In this document: positions 36,246 through 44,443 of the stretch, in pieces
Layout of the letters: every line of letters begins with the position of its first letter
Position numbering within the stretch: position 1 is the stretch's first letter
Source of the DNA: Pseudarthrobacter sp. NamE5
GTDB lineage: Bacteria > Actinomycetota > Actinomycetes > Actinomycetales > Micrococcaceae
DNA: 64,000 nt
Assembly: GCF_005796225.1 (NCBI RefSeq)
Contig: NZ_VAHO01000004.1
Location: 186,001 to 250,000, forward strand
Direction of reading: 5' to 3'
Position numbers and translations under genes: made by a program
Notes under the pieces: model-generated
The model's database searches: none
The model's input: only the letters and a program-made list of their open reading frames with translations
What the model was told of the DNA's origin: nothing

Positions 36246-36396
36246 GACTGCGGGCGTGCGGAAGGACTGATCGCGAATTAACTGTCCTTGCCGGGAAAGC
36301 AGCACGGCAAATATTCGACGGAACTGCATTTCCCGGCGCGGAAGCCCCGCCGGTCGGGACTAGGATGAAAACCCCAGGATTAGTTGAGGAGCTGCA

Positions 36397-36900
36397 GTGA
36401 GCACGAATGCCAGGAATGCCAAGCCGGGAGCGCACCTGGAACCACTCGATGCGATTGACGAGCGGCTGCTGGAAGCCCTGGTGGCTGATGCAAGGATCTC
36501 CAACAAGCAGCTCGCCGAACTGGTGGGAATTGCCCCGTCCACCGCCCTGATGCGGACCCGCGCGCTGTCCGAACGGGGCATCGTGAAGGGTTACGAGGCA
36601 AAGCTCAACCTTTCCGCGATCGGCCGGTCGGTTCAGGCGCTGGTAGCCGTACGCCTCCGCGCCCACGACCGCGACCAGATCGACCGTTTCACATCCCGGG
36701 TACCGCACCTGCCCGCAGTGCTGTCCACGTTCCACACCTCGGGCTCCGTGGACTATTTGCTGCATATCGCCGTCGCCACTACGGAGGACCTGCGGGACTG
36801 GGTGCTGGACAACCTGGCAACGGACCCAGTGGTGGGACACACCGAAACCACACTCGTGTTTGAGCACATCCAGGGCAACCACGGTCCGCTGCCGGACTAA
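36397..36900 (+). CDS. Lrp/AsnC-family regulator
   Basis: A 167-residue feast/famine regulator: helix-turn-helix at about 25-60 (ISNKQLAELVGIAPSTALMR), then a RAM/ASNC ligand-binding domain (about 75-160) with SGSVDYLLHIAVAT. The GTG start is preceded by GAGGAG. It follows the YnfM-like exporter with 151 bp between and converges on the next MFS gene with 15 nt between stops. The amino-acid ligand is unknown. Confidence 0.9.
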   Translation: MSTNARNAKPGAHLEPLDAIDERLLEALVADARISNKQLAELVGIAPSTALMRTRALSERGIVKGYEAKLNLSAIGRSVQALVAVRLRAHDRDQIDRFTSRVPHLPAVLSTFHTSGSVDYLLHIAVATTEDLRDWVLDNLATDPVVGHTETTLVFEHIQGNHGPLPD

Positions 36901-36915
36901 AGCTGGCGGCAGGGG

Positions 36916-38169
36916 CTATGCCGCGCCGCGGCGCCCCCTGGTAGACTGCACCAGCGTCAGGGCAGCCAGGACCAGCGCCGCGCTGCCGCACAGCACCGCA
37001 AAGCCGGTAACCGAAGCGGCCAGGCCGAAGGTGCCTGCCGCCCAGCCGAGGCCGAGGACCGGCACAGCGCTGCCGAGGTACGTGATGACGTAGACGGTGC
37101 TGACAATCTGGGCGTGCCGGGCCGCTTCGACCCTCGCGGCCACCTCATTGAAGACAGTGCGGAAGGCAACGCCCTGCCCCAGGCCGGCGGCAACGGCGGC
37201 CGCCACCAGCAGCACCGGACTGTGCCACTGCCCCGCTGCCCCCAGGAGCAGGACGGACGCTCCCAGCACCGCCAATCCCGCGGGAACCACGTAGCGGCTC
37301 CGGAGGGTCAGCAGCTGGCTCAAGGCGGACGAGCCCAGGGCAAGCCCGGCGAGCACCCCCACCAGCGGTCGGGACTCCGTTTCCAGGACCTGCGCAAAGT
37401 ACCCGGGTGCCAGGGAAAGGCAGAAGCCAAAGACGGCAAAGCTGAGGAAGCCGACGGCGGCAGCGAGCCAGAATGCGCCCCTCGCCTCGCGTGAGACGGA
37501 AGGACGGCGGGGCGCCAGGGCCTGCAGCGGCCTGGAGGCTGCAGGTGCATTCATCGCCGGGCGCGCACGCAGCAGGTATAGCGGCACCAGGAGGGCGGCC
37601 AAGGCCAGTGAATGGATGTAGTACGGTGCCGTGGTGGCGCCGGGGAGAAGCGAGAGCAGTCCGCCGATCGCCGGCCCGGCTGCCACTCCCCCGGATGATG
37701 CCAGCAGTGTGAACCGGGACGCCCACTCCGGGCGGGACGGCAGGAGCTCGCGCAAGGCAGCGGCGCTGGCACCTGTTGCAAGGGCAACGGCCGCCCCCTG
37801 CAATGCCCGCCCCACGCACAATGCAACGAGCGTCTGAGCACCGGCAAAGAGCCATCCGCCTGCCAGCCCGGTCACCACAGCGAGGATAAGAGCCGCCCTG
37901 CGGCCGATATGGTCCGACCAGTGTCCGGCAAGAATGAGCGTAGCCACCAGTGACAGTACGTAACTGGCGAAGGCTGCGGTCACGCCAAGGGAGGACAGGC
38001 CAAGCTCCGCCTGCAGCAGGGGGTACAGCGGCGTTGCCAGGTTGGCCCCCACCAGCAGCACGAAAATGACCGTTCCCGCCAACACGAGCCGGGCAGTGGT
38101 GGATGCGTCCCAGCCTGCCGGACCTGCAGCAGGGGCAGGGCGCATCCGGAGTTCGCTGAAAACCGTCAC
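36916..38169 (-). CDS. MFS transporter
   Basis: A 417-residue, 12-helix major facilitator protein with GHWSDHIGRRAALIL in loop 2-3 and TPLYPLLQAELGLSS in helix 1, as in many drug or sugar exporters. The GTG at 38169 is preferred because upstream in-frame codons to 38289 cover the palindrome-containing promoter region. An ATG at 38145 is an alternative. It is divergent from an Lrp-type regulator gene with a 20-bp palindrome between them, so it is probably regulated by it. Confidence 0.87.
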   Translation of the reverse strand: MTVFSELRMRPAPAAGPAGWDASTTARLVLAGTVIFVLLVGANLATPLYPLLQAELGLSSLGVTAAFASYVLSLVATLILAGHWSDHIGRRAALILAVVTGLAGGWLFAGAQTLVALCVGRALQGAAVALATGASAAALRELLPSRPEWASRFTLLASSGGVAAGPAIGGLLSLLPGATTAPYYIHSLALAALLVPLYLLRARPAMNAPAASRPLQALAPRRPSVSREARGAFWLAAAVGFLSFAVFGFCLSLAPGYFAQVLETESRPLVGVLAGLALGSSALSQLLTLRSRYVVPAGLAVLGASVLLLGAAGQWHSPVLLVAAAVAAGLGQGVAFRTVFNEVAARVEAARHAQIVSTVYVITYLGSAVPVLGLGWAAGTFGLAASVTGFAVLCGSAALVLAALTLVQSTRGRRGAA

Positions 38170-38266
38170 TCTCGCCGCCTTTGGTTCTACCGCGCCGGGT
38201 GATCCTTGTGGGAGCCCGGCGCGGAGTGGAAATCCGATGGCACCAGAATGCTTGACTGCTGGCCGA

Positions 38267-38286
38267 TTGCACGGAAATACGTGCAA
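38267..38286. promoter_or_regulatory. Palindromic operator candidate between MFS and Lrp genes
   Basis: Perfect 7-bp arms TTGCACG (38267-38273) and CGTGCAA (38280-38286) around a 6-bp centre, followed by a third partial arm TTGCGCA (38290-38296). The size and TTGC...GCAA form suit an Lrp/AsnC dimer. It lies in the divergent promoter region. Confidence 0.55.
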
Positions 38287-38339
38287 CAATTGCGCACGAT
38301 CATCAAAAGATGCCTCTTGTTAAGACCGGGAGTGACCAT

Positions 38340-38819
38340 ATGGGCAGTTTGGATAGTACGGACCTCAAGATCCTGCTGGCGCTGATCAGGGATCCCCGTA
38401 TCCAGGTCGGCGAACTCAGCGAATCACTCGGCGTCGCCCGGAATACCGCACAGGCCCGGATCCGGCGCCTCCTGCGCGCAGGAGTACTGCGGCCAGGCGG
38501 CCGTGAAGTTGATCTTGAAGCTGTGGGCTATGACGTGGTGGCCTTCGTGACCATCGAGGTCTCACACCGTGAGCTGGACGGCGTGGTGGCTGCACTGCGG
38601 CTCATCCCCCAGGTCCTGGAAGTCCATGAGATTTCCGGGCGCGGGGATGTTTGGTGCCGGGTGGTGGCGACGGACACCCACAACCTCCAGTCTTCATTGC
38701 GGCAGGTCCTGAGGATCAAAGGTGTGATCCGGACTGAGACTGTCCTCGCCCTGCACACTCACATCCCGTACCGCACCGAGCCCCTGATCAGCGGCCTCGC
38801 CAAGGCCTCCGACGCCTGA
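38340..38819 (+). CDS. Lrp/AsnC-family regulator, divergent from an MFS gene
   Basis: A 159-residue regulator with helix-turn-helix at about 8-45 (VGELSESLGVARNTAQARIRR) and a RAM-type sensor domain with ISGRGDVWCRVVATDTHNLQ. The ATG at 38340 follows GGGAG; an in-frame ATG at 38310 lacks a site and is not used. It is divergent from the MFS gene, with the TTGCACG-N6-CGTGCAA palindrome between, so autoregulation and control of the exporter are likely. The ligand is unknown. Confidence 0.9.
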   Translation: MGSLDSTDLKILLALIRDPRIQVGELSESLGVARNTAQARIRRLLRAGVLRPGGREVDLEAVGYDVVAFVTIEVSHRELDGVVAALRLIPQVLEVHEISGRGDVWCRVVATDTHNLQSSLRQVLRIKGVIRTETVLALHTHIPYRTEPLISGLAKASDA

Positions 38820-38837
38820 CGTTCCTGCCTGGGCGGC

Positions 38838-38843
38838 TAGGAT
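38838..38843 (+). promoter_or_regulatory. -10 element of the DUF1761 gene
   Basis: TAGGAT, 7 nt before the ATG at 38851, close to the window-wide leaderless pattern. Confidence 0.45.
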
Positions 38844-38850
38844 TTCTGGA

Positions 38851-39276
38851 ATGGATTGGCTCTTATACGTTTCGCAAATCAACTGGCTCGCCGTGCTGCT
38901 GGCCTTCGTCGCAAGCTTGGCCATCGGCTTTGTCTGGTACATGCCGCCAGTGCTGGGAAACCGGTGGATGGCTGCCATCGGCAAGACGGAAGAAGACCTG
39001 AAGAACATCAGCGGCGGCGCGGGCCTCTGGCTGCCCATGATGGCGGCTGCGGCACTGACCGCCATCCTGCTTGCCGTCCTGATCGGCAAGCTCGGCCTGG
39101 ACAGCGCAGTGGCAGGCGGTTCGTTCGCCCTGGTGCTGGGGCTGGTGTTCCGGGCGGGCGGCCACGTAATCCACAATGGCTTTGCCGGCCGTCCCCCTGC
39201 CGTGACGCTGATCGATTCCGGGCACGACCTGGTGGCCATGACGGTTTCCGGCGCAATCATCGGAGCGATGTCCTGA
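38851..39276 (+). CDS. DUF1761 family membrane protein
   Basis: A 141-residue protein with four hydrophobic helices (about 10-30, 56-74, 84-104, 118-140). The GFVWYMPPVLGNRWM segment after helix 1 is the usual DUF1761 pattern. Function is unknown for the family. It precedes corA by 46 nt on the same strand and may be co-transcribed. Confidence 0.8.
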   Translation: MDWLLYVSQINWLAVLLAFVASLAIGFVWYMPPVLGNRWMAAIGKTEEDLKNISGGAGLWLPMMAAAALTAILLAVLIGKLGLDSAVAGGSFALVLGLVFRAGGHVIHNGFAGRPPAVTLIDSGHDLVAMTVSGAIIGAMS

Positions 39277-39322
39277 TGCCGTTGATCCTGACCGCAGCTC
39301 CTGTGAAGGGACCGGCCTGCCC

Positions 39323-40318
39323 ATGACCATCATCGACAACGCCGTCTACGTGAATGGTGTACGCCACGTTGAGCCGGAGAGCCTGGAGCAGACCTTCGAG
39401 ACACTGGCCCACCATGGAGGGATGGCCTGGATCGGCCTGTACCGGCCCACTGCCGAGGAAATGGCCGCAGTGGCCAGCGAATTCGGCCTGCACGAACTCG
39501 CCGTGGAAGACGCAATCTCGGCCCATCAGCGCCCCAAACTGGAGCGCTACGAAGACAGCCTGTTCACCGTCCTTCGACCCGCCCGGTACCTGGACGACTC
39601 TGAGAGCGTGGAATTCGGCGAGCTCCACGTCTTCACCGGCAAGAACTATGTGGTCACGGTGCGCCACGCCGAAATGGCCGGAGTGGCACGGGTGCGGCGG
39701 CGTCTCGAAGCTCGGCCCGACCTCCTGCGCCATGGGCCGGAAGCTGTTCTGTACGCCCTGCTGGACCGGGTAGTGGACGACTATGCTCCGGTGGTTGCAG
39801 GGCTTGAAAACGATATCGACGAGATCGAGGACCAGCTTTTCAGCGGTGACACCACGGTGTCCCGGCGGATCTACGAACTGGCCCGTGAGGTTATCCAGTT
39901 CCAGCGTGCCATCCACCCCCTGCCGGACATGATGCACCAGCTGAAGCGGGGCTTCGAGAAGTACGGGGTGGAGGCCGACCTGCGGCACAGCCTCCGTGAC
40001 GTTGAGGACCACGTGGAGCGGGTGATCTCCCGGGCGGATTCCTTCCGGGACCTCCTGCAGAACGCGCTCACCCTGGACGGCACCCTGACCGCCAACCGGC
40101 AAAACGAGGCCAGCGCCGAACAGAACGAGCAGGTAAAGAAGATTTCGTCATGGGCTGCCATTTTCTTCGCCCCGTCCTTCGTGGCGGGCGTGTACGGGAT
40201 GAACTTTGACCATATGCCTGAGCTCCACTGGCAGCTGGGCTACCCCATGGCAATCGGACTGATGATCGCAACAGCGGCACTCATGTACGGAATCTTCAAA
40301 AAGAAGGGCTGGCTGTAG
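39323..40318 (+). CDS. corA: Magnesium/cobalt transporter CorA
   Basis: A 331-residue pentameric divalent-cation channel of the inner membrane. There is a long cytoplasmic domain (to about 265) rich in acidic helices, then two helices at the C-terminus with the selectivity motif YGMNF (about 292) and a short periplasmic loop MPELHWQ. It ends in the basic tail FKKKGWL. AAGGGA precedes the ATG. The next gene starts 3 nt after its stop. No magnesium riboswitch-like leader is evident in the 46-nt gap. Confidence 0.93.
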   Translation: MTIIDNAVYVNGVRHVEPESLEQTFETLAHHGGMAWIGLYRPTAEEMAAVASEFGLHELAVEDAISAHQRPKLERYEDSLFTVLRPARYLDDSESVEFGELHVFTGKNYVVTVRHAEMAGVARVRRRLEARPDLLRHGPEAVLYALLDRVVDDYAPVVAGLENDIDEIEDQLFSGDTTVSRRIYELAREVIQFQRAIHPLPDMMHQLKRGFEKYGVEADLRHSLRDVEDHVERVISRADSFRDLLQNALTLDGTLTANRQNEASAEQNEQVKKISSWAAIFFAPSFVAGVYGMNFDHMPELHWQLGYPMAIGLMIATAALMYGIFKKKGWL

Positions 40319-40321
40319 TCC

Positions 40322-40846
40322 ATGGACAAGGAGCCGGAACCGCCGGTTCTCCGGGACGGCCGGATCATCGTCCCCGGCACGGCCCGTCAGTTGGCTGTCT
40401 ACGGCCTGTTTCCGCCGTCGCCCGTCCAGCACCGGGAGGTGCCGGGGGCGGACCGCATTTTCGGCGCGAAGGCGAGAGAACCCGAACTGCTGTGGATCAG
40501 CTTTGACGAACTGTGCGCGACGGACGCGTCCCCCGGGGACTACAGAGGCCTGGCTGCCGGAGCGGACCTGTGGGTCATTGACGGCGTTCCGGCGCCGGAG
40601 CCCTCCGACGCCGGACGCCAGGCAGAAGCCTGGGAGCGGTTTGCGGAGGTGCTCAGGGAGCTGGCGGCTGCAAAGGTAGCACTCTTTGTGGTGGGCGCCA
40701 GCCCGATGGACTGGGCTGCGGCTTCTGCCACTGCCCCCGACGCCGGGCACCGGATTCTCTTCCGGGAGATCGACCGGCTCCTGGCACAGCTGAAGCGGGT
40801 CGAATCGGATGAAGCGGTTGCCGTGGAAGGGGTATCCGGGAGCTAA
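40322..40846 (+). CDS. Protein resembling the C-terminal part of ZapE/AFG1, without an ATPase P-loop
   Basis: A 174-residue protein. The stretch WISFDELCATDASPGDYRGL, then DLWVIDGVPAP and RFAEVLRELAAAKVALFVVG, follows the order seen in the C-terminal third of ZapE/AFG1 ATPases (F-ELC - DY-LA - VP - RF--L---L). The N-terminal half with Walker A and B is absent. It is either a free-standing adaptor derived from ZapE or a decayed remnant. It starts 3 nt after corA, so it is probably coupled. The assignment is by pattern only. Confidence 0.55.
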   Translation: MDKEPEPPVLRDGRIIVPGTARQLAVYGLFPPSPVQHREVPGADRIFGAKAREPELLWISFDELCATDASPGDYRGLAAGADLWVIDGVPAPEPSDAGRQAEAWERFAEVLRELAAAKVALFVVGASPMDWAAASATAPDAGHRILFREIDRLLAQLKRVESDEAVAVEGVSGS

Positions 40847-40887
40847 CGTCTCTCCTGGCAGGCACCGGATCATCACCACAGCAAAGG

Positions 40888-40912
40888 AAAAGGCCCCTTA
40901 GTGGGGCCTTTT
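40888..40912. terminator. Bidirectional terminator between the corA unit and tRNA-Ala
   Basis: A 10-bp stem (40888-40897 with 40903-40912), loop TTAGT. U-tract on the plus side (TTTTTG) and T-rich sequence on the minus side (TTTTCCTTT), so it serves both converging transcripts. Confidence 0.9.
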
Positions 40913-40919
40913 TGTCTTG

Positions 40920-40992
40920 TGGAGCTAAGGAGATTCGAACTCCTGACCTCTTCGATGCGAACGAAGCGCTCTACCAACTGAGCTATAGCCCC
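40920..40992 (-). tRNA. tRNA-Ala, anticodon CGC
   Basis: A 73-nt cloverleaf read on the minus strand: acceptor GGGGCTA pairs with TAGCTCC; D-arm GCTC-AGTTGGTA-GAGC; anticodon stem CTTCG/CGAAG with loop TTCGCAT, giving anticodon CGC (reads GCG, Ala); T-arm AGGAG-TTCGAAT-CTCCT; discriminator A. CCA is not fully encoded (the genome reads ACA). The terminator hairpin starts 8 nt downstream. Confidence 0.97.
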
Positions 40993-41105
40993 GGAACGAT
41001 CCGCAACAGCTGGTGCGGCACCGGTGACCCTAGGCTACAAATTTTCCCGCACAAAGCCAAACCGGAGGCACGGCCAGTCCGGACGCCGGCCCCAAACACG
41101 TAGGG

Positions 41106-42041
41106 TCAAGCGCGGCGGCGCTGCAGGACGTCGTCGAGATTGCTCAGAGCGCTCTGTGCTTTGGAAAGCTGAGCGCTTTCCCCGGCAGCAGCAGGGGCCG
41201 TGGCTGGAGCAGCGGCAACGCCCTGCTTCAGCGAAGGCCTGCCAACAGCCTTCGGCGGCTCGGGCAGTTCCAGCGGCTCGGGTTCCGGCCGCTCGGCCTT
41301 GGCGGCCTCGACGTAAACGGGCTTGGGAACCTGCACAGGTTCCCAAGTGGCGGAAGCAGAGGCCTTGGCTGCTGCTGCACTGGGATCCCCCGCGGCAACG
41401 GCGACAGCAAGGGCGGCCTCGCGCAATTCCATTGCCGTCAGCGGCTTGATCCCGGGCTCATGAGCTTCCGCATCAAAAAGCGGGCTTTCCGGCTTTGCCG
41501 GTGCTGCTTCGGGTTGTGGCGGGATATTCACCGTGGGCTCGGGCAGCCGGGCCGGCGCCGCCATCGCGGACCGGAAAGCCGCGTTGACCTTGGCCTTCCT
41601 GTCCCGCACCGCGAGCCAGCGCAGGAGGACGACGGAGCCGATGGTGAGCGCCAGGGTTGTCAGTGGCAGGAAAGGAGCGCCCAGCCCGAATAGCAGGAGC
41701 ACGCCGGAAATGAATGCCGTGATGAGGGACAGCAGCCCGACCAGGGCGATTCCCGTCCGGCCGTAATGGATACGAAGCTTGCCCGCAGTTGGGGAGCCGG
41801 CAGGGGCCATCCCGGGTCCGGCACTCTTCCTGGTGTCCATGACTTTCTCCTGCTGGGCTGCGACGTTCAGTACCAAAGCGGCTGGCGGTTCAGGTGTTTC
41901 ATCTGCGGCGGTGCGCGCCGGAAAATCGCCGGCGGGCTGGAACTGGTGCCTGCGGTTCCGGAGGACGTAAGGGGCAACCCATACAATCCAGAGCACGACG
42001 GCAACCACGAGGATCACTGAGCTGCTAAGGGGGAAGTCCAC
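41106..42041 (-). CDS. Membrane protein resembling the GlpR/SepX (Rv0996) division receptor
   Basis: A 311-residue protein with one N-terminal helix (about 6-26) followed by the basic patch RNRRH, a disordered stretch, two adjacent helices (about 97-118 and 125-140), then a long Ala/Pro/Glu-rich tail ending SNLDDVLQRRRA. Topology and position (after galU and a RimJ-like gene) match mycobacterial Rv0996 and the corynebacterial GLPR, a receptor for the gephyrin-like division protein GLP, and the Streptomyces SepX group. The GTG at 42041 is used because TACGGT lies 7 nt before it; a TTG at 42047 would be too close to that element. Function is inferred from synteny. Confidence 0.6.
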   Translation of the reverse strand: MDFPLSSSVILVVAVVLWIVWVAPYVLRNRRHQFQPAGDFPARTAADETPEPPAALVLNVAAQQEKVMDTRKSAGPGMAPAGSPTAGKLRIHYGRTGIALVGLLSLITAFISGVLLLFGLGAPFLPLTTLALTIGSVVLLRWLAVRDRKAKVNAAFRSAMAAPARLPEPTVNIPPQPEAAPAKPESPLFDAEAHEPGIKPLTAMELREAALAVAVAAGDPSAAAAKASASATWEPVQVPKPVYVEAAKAERPEPEPLELPEPPKAVGRPSLKQGVAAAPATAPAAAGESAQLSKAQSALSNLDDVLQRRRA

Positions 42042-42048
42042 ACTCAAA

Positions 42049-42054
42049 ACCGTA
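42049..42054 (-). promoter_or_regulatory. -10 element of the GlpR/SepX-like gene
   Basis: TACGGT on the minus strand, 7 nt before the GTG at 42041. It suggests the gene can be transcribed apart from galU. Confidence 0.4.
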
Positions 42055-42122
42055 TGAGCATCCGGTCCGCTGTTGCAGCATTAGCCACGGTGTGTCGTGC
42101 CACAGCCGGCAAATCAGTGGAT

Positions 42123-42743
42123 TTATGACGGTCTGGAGGCGAGCCAGGGCTTGAGCAGTCCTTCCGGGACTTCTTCTGAGGTCAGGGCGAAGGACCGATG
42201 GTCGGCCCATTCGCCGTTGATGTGGAGGTAACGGGGCCGGTATCCCTCATCGCGAAATCCCAGCTTCTCCACCACCCGCAGGCTCGGTCCGTTCTCCGGC
42301 CGGATGTTGATTTCCATCCGGTGCAGTCCAAGGGTCTGGAAACAATGGTCCGTCACCATGGCAACAGCGGTGGGCGCAATTCCCCGGCCTGCCCGCGCCT
42401 GATCCACCCAGTAACCGAGGGTTGCCATCTGGGCAGAACCCCAGACGATCGAGGAAACGGTCAGCTGCCCAACAATGACAGGGGAAGCGGCGCCTGCCAC
42501 CCGCTCGGTGATGACAAAGGGCAACGCGGTGGCCTGGGCTGCCTGCAACTTGAGCGAACGGACCATCTGGCGGTAGTCCGGCAGGCCGCCGGAAGGATCC
42601 GGGTTCGAGGCTTCCCAGGGCGCCAGCCACTGGCTGTTGCGCGACCGGACCTCGGTCCATTCCTTCTTGTCCCGGTAGCGGATGGGACGCAGGACCAGGT
42701 TGCCGCACTCCAGCGTCACGGGCCAGATCGGACCGGCGCGCAT
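42123..42743 (-). CDS. GNAT acetyltransferase, RimJ/RimL type
   Basis: A 206-residue N-acetyltransferase. It opens ECGNLVLRPIRYRDKKEW and has the acetyl-CoA loop QARAGRGIAPTAVAM followed by GLHRMEINIRPENGPSLRVVEKLGF, as in ribosomal-protein N-terminal acetyltransferases. The ATG at 42743 starts 2 nt after the galU stop; the ATG at 42782 inside galU is less likely. In mycobacteria the homolog (Rv0995) sits between moeA/glp and the GlpR-like gene. Targets are unknown. Confidence 0.88.
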   Translation of the reverse strand: MRAGPIWPVTLECGNLVLRPIRYRDKKEWTEVRSRNSQWLAPWEASNPDPSGGLPDYRQMVRSLKLQAAQATALPFVITERVAGAASPVIVGQLTVSSIVWGSAQMATLGYWVDQARAGRGIAPTAVAMVTDHCFQTLGLHRMEINIRPENGPSLRVVEKLGFRDEGYRPRYLHINGEWADHRSFALTSEEVPEGLLKPWLASRPS

Positions 42744-42745
42744 GT

Positions 42746-43651
42746 CTACTCGGACAAGCCGGCGGTGAATCCCGGCAGCCACTCCCGCAGCCCGGGTCCA
42801 AGGTCTTCGCTGTCAATCGCGAGCTGCACGCAGGCTTTCAGGTAGCTGAGCTTGTCCCCGGTGTCGTAGCGGCGCCCCCGGAAGACAACGCCGTACACGC
42901 CGTGCCCATCGGCGTCGCCCGTTGCCAGCTGCTGAAGAGCATCCGTCAGCTGGATCTCACCGCCCCGTCCCGGGCCTGTCTCCTCAAGGACACCGAACAC
43001 GGCCGGGTGGAGCACGTAGCGGCCAATCAGGGCCAGGTTGGAGGGCGCTTCATCCGCACTTGGCTTTTCAACCAGCCTGTTGACCCGTACGTAGGCTTCG
43101 CCATCGACCTGCTCCACGTCGGCACAGCCGTAGGCGCTGATCTGCGACGGTTCCACCTCGATCAGGGCAATGACAGACCCGCCGGTCCTGGCCTGGACAT
43201 CAATCATGGTGCTGAGCAGATCGTCCCGCGCGTCGATGAGGTCATCGCCCAGCAGCACGGCAAAGGCTTCGTTACCAACATGCTGTTTTGCCCGGAGGAC
43301 TGCATGGCCCAGGCCGTGCGGGTCTCCCTGGCGAACGTAGTGGATGTCCCCCAGGTTGCTGGCAGCCTGGATGGACGCCAGCTTTTGCTCATCCCCCTTG
43401 CTTTCGAGGGTGGACTCAAGGGACGGCACCCGGTCGAAGTGGTCTTCCAGTGCCCGCTTGTTGCGTCCGGTGATCATGAGGACATCGTTCAGGCCCACGT
43501 TCACGGCTTCCTCAACCACGTACTGGATGGCAGGCTTATCAACGACGGGAAGCATTTCCTTGGGCATCGCCTTGGTTGCCGGCAGGAACCTGGTACCGAG
43601 TCCGGCGGCAGGAATGACGGCTTTGCGAACTTTCGGGTTACTGGTAGTCAC
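42746..43651 (-). CDS. galU: UTP-glucose-1-phosphate uridylyltransferase
   Basis: Makes UDP-glucose from glucose-1-phosphate and UTP, the substrate for GalE at 4.3 kb and for wall polymers. The 301 residues are family length. The nucleotide loop is PAAGLGTRFLPATKAMPKEM (14-33), then DKPAIQYVVEEAV, LLGDDLIDA and LVEKPSADEAPSNLA. The GTG start at 43651 is 6 nt after TAGATT. It heads the operon galU - GNAT - (75 nt) - membrane protein. Confidence 0.96.
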   Translation of the reverse strand: MTTSNPKVRKAVIPAAGLGTRFLPATKAMPKEMLPVVDKPAIQYVVEEAVNVGLNDVLMITGRNKRALEDHFDRVPSLESTLESKGDEQKLASIQAASNLGDIHYVRQGDPHGLGHAVLRAKQHVGNEAFAVLLGDDLIDARDDLLSTMIDVQARTGGSVIALIEVEPSQISAYGCADVEQVDGEAYVRVNRLVEKPSADEAPSNLALIGRYVLHPAVFGVLEETGPGRGGEIQLTDALQQLATGDADGHGVYGVVFRGRRYDTGDKLSYLKACVQLAIDSEDLGPGLREWLPGFTAGLSE

Positions 43652-43657
43652 CGGTCT

Positions 43658-43663
43658 AATCTA
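43658..43663 (-). promoter_or_regulatory. Leaderless -10 element of galU
   Basis: TAGATT on the minus strand, 6 nt before the GTG at 43651. Confidence 0.5.
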
Positions 43664-43764
43664 ACGTCGGCGTCAAGCATTCAGTAATCAGCGGATGCGT
43701 TGAGATGCCGCGGCGGCAGGTGGCCTGCAGCCCGGCGGGCAGGACGACTTTATCGAGGAGAGAC

Positions 43765-44388
43765 ATGACAGTTGAGGAAACAAGGGAAGCCAAGGACAGA
43801 ATCCGCGCCGCCCATCGCCGGCGGCGGGCCTCGCTGACGCCCGGGGAACTGGAGGATGCGGGCGCGGCGCTGGCGAAGCACGGGGCAGCCTGGGCGGATT
43901 CGGTAACGCAGGGGAACGCGTCCCTGGTGTGCGCCTACCTTGGCGTGGGCGGGGAACCACCGACGCTGGCGCTGATGAAGGTGCTTCACGACGGCGGCCA
44001 CAGGGTTTTGCTTCCCGTCTGTGAGCCGGGGCGGGAAATGAAGTGGGTTTTCTGGGCCCCGGGGACTGACTTGGCGCCCAGCAGCTTTGCCCCTATTTTG
44101 GAGCCGGTGGGAACGCGCCATGAGATTGAGGTTGCGGGGGATGCCGCTGCCCTGTTCATCCCTGCCACTGCCGTTGACCTTGCGGGCAGCAGGGTGGGCC
44201 AGGGCGGAGGCTACTACGACAAGTTCCTGGGCCATCTAGCCTCCGCCGGGAAGCACATCCCGCTGGCCGCTGTTATCTACGACGAGGAACTGCTGCCCGC
44301 CGGGAGGATCCCGGTGGAGGAATTCGACCGCCCCGTGCCGGGAGTGGTACTTCCGTCCGGGTTCCGGGACCTTGCCCGCGGCTTCTGA
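43765..44388 (+). CDS. 5-formyltetrahydrofolate cyclo-ligase
   Basis: ATP-dependent conversion of 5-formyl-THF to 5,10-methenyl-THF in one-carbon metabolism. The 207 residues include the N-terminal basic helix KDRIRAAHRRRRASLT and the signature VGQGGGYYDKFL near the C-terminus, with AVIYDEELLP after it. The ATG at 43765 follows GAGGAGAG; the frame is open from 43705 but without support. It is divergent from galU and upstream of the FmdB/Ruc-like gene, as Rv0992c-Rv0991c are in M. tuberculosis. Confidence 0.92.
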   Translation: MTVEETREAKDRIRAAHRRRRASLTPGELEDAGAALAKHGAAWADSVTQGNASLVCAYLGVGGEPPTLALMKVLHDGGHRVLLPVCEPGREMKWVFWAPGTDLAPSSFAPILEPVGTRHEIEVAGDAAALFIPATAVDLAGSRVGQGGGYYDKFLGHLASAGKHIPLAAVIYDEELLPAGRIPVEEFDRPVPGVVLPSGFRDLARGF

Positions 44389-44437
44389 GGGACCGGTGCG
44401 GGCACCATTACGGGGCGGTCCGGGCGCAGGAGGATGC

Positions 44438-44443
44438 TAGAAT
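44438..44443 (+). promoter_or_regulatory. -10 element of the FmdB/Ruc-like gene
   Basis: TAGAAT, sharing its last base with the CIRCE-like element. A transcript from here would have a leader of about 90 nt and a normal GAGGAG ribosome-binding site. Confidence 0.65.

Noticed and set aside
36246..36396. A terminator after the YnfM-like gene
   Set aside because: Only a 6-bp AAGGAC/GTCCTT stem with a long loop is present, too weak to call.
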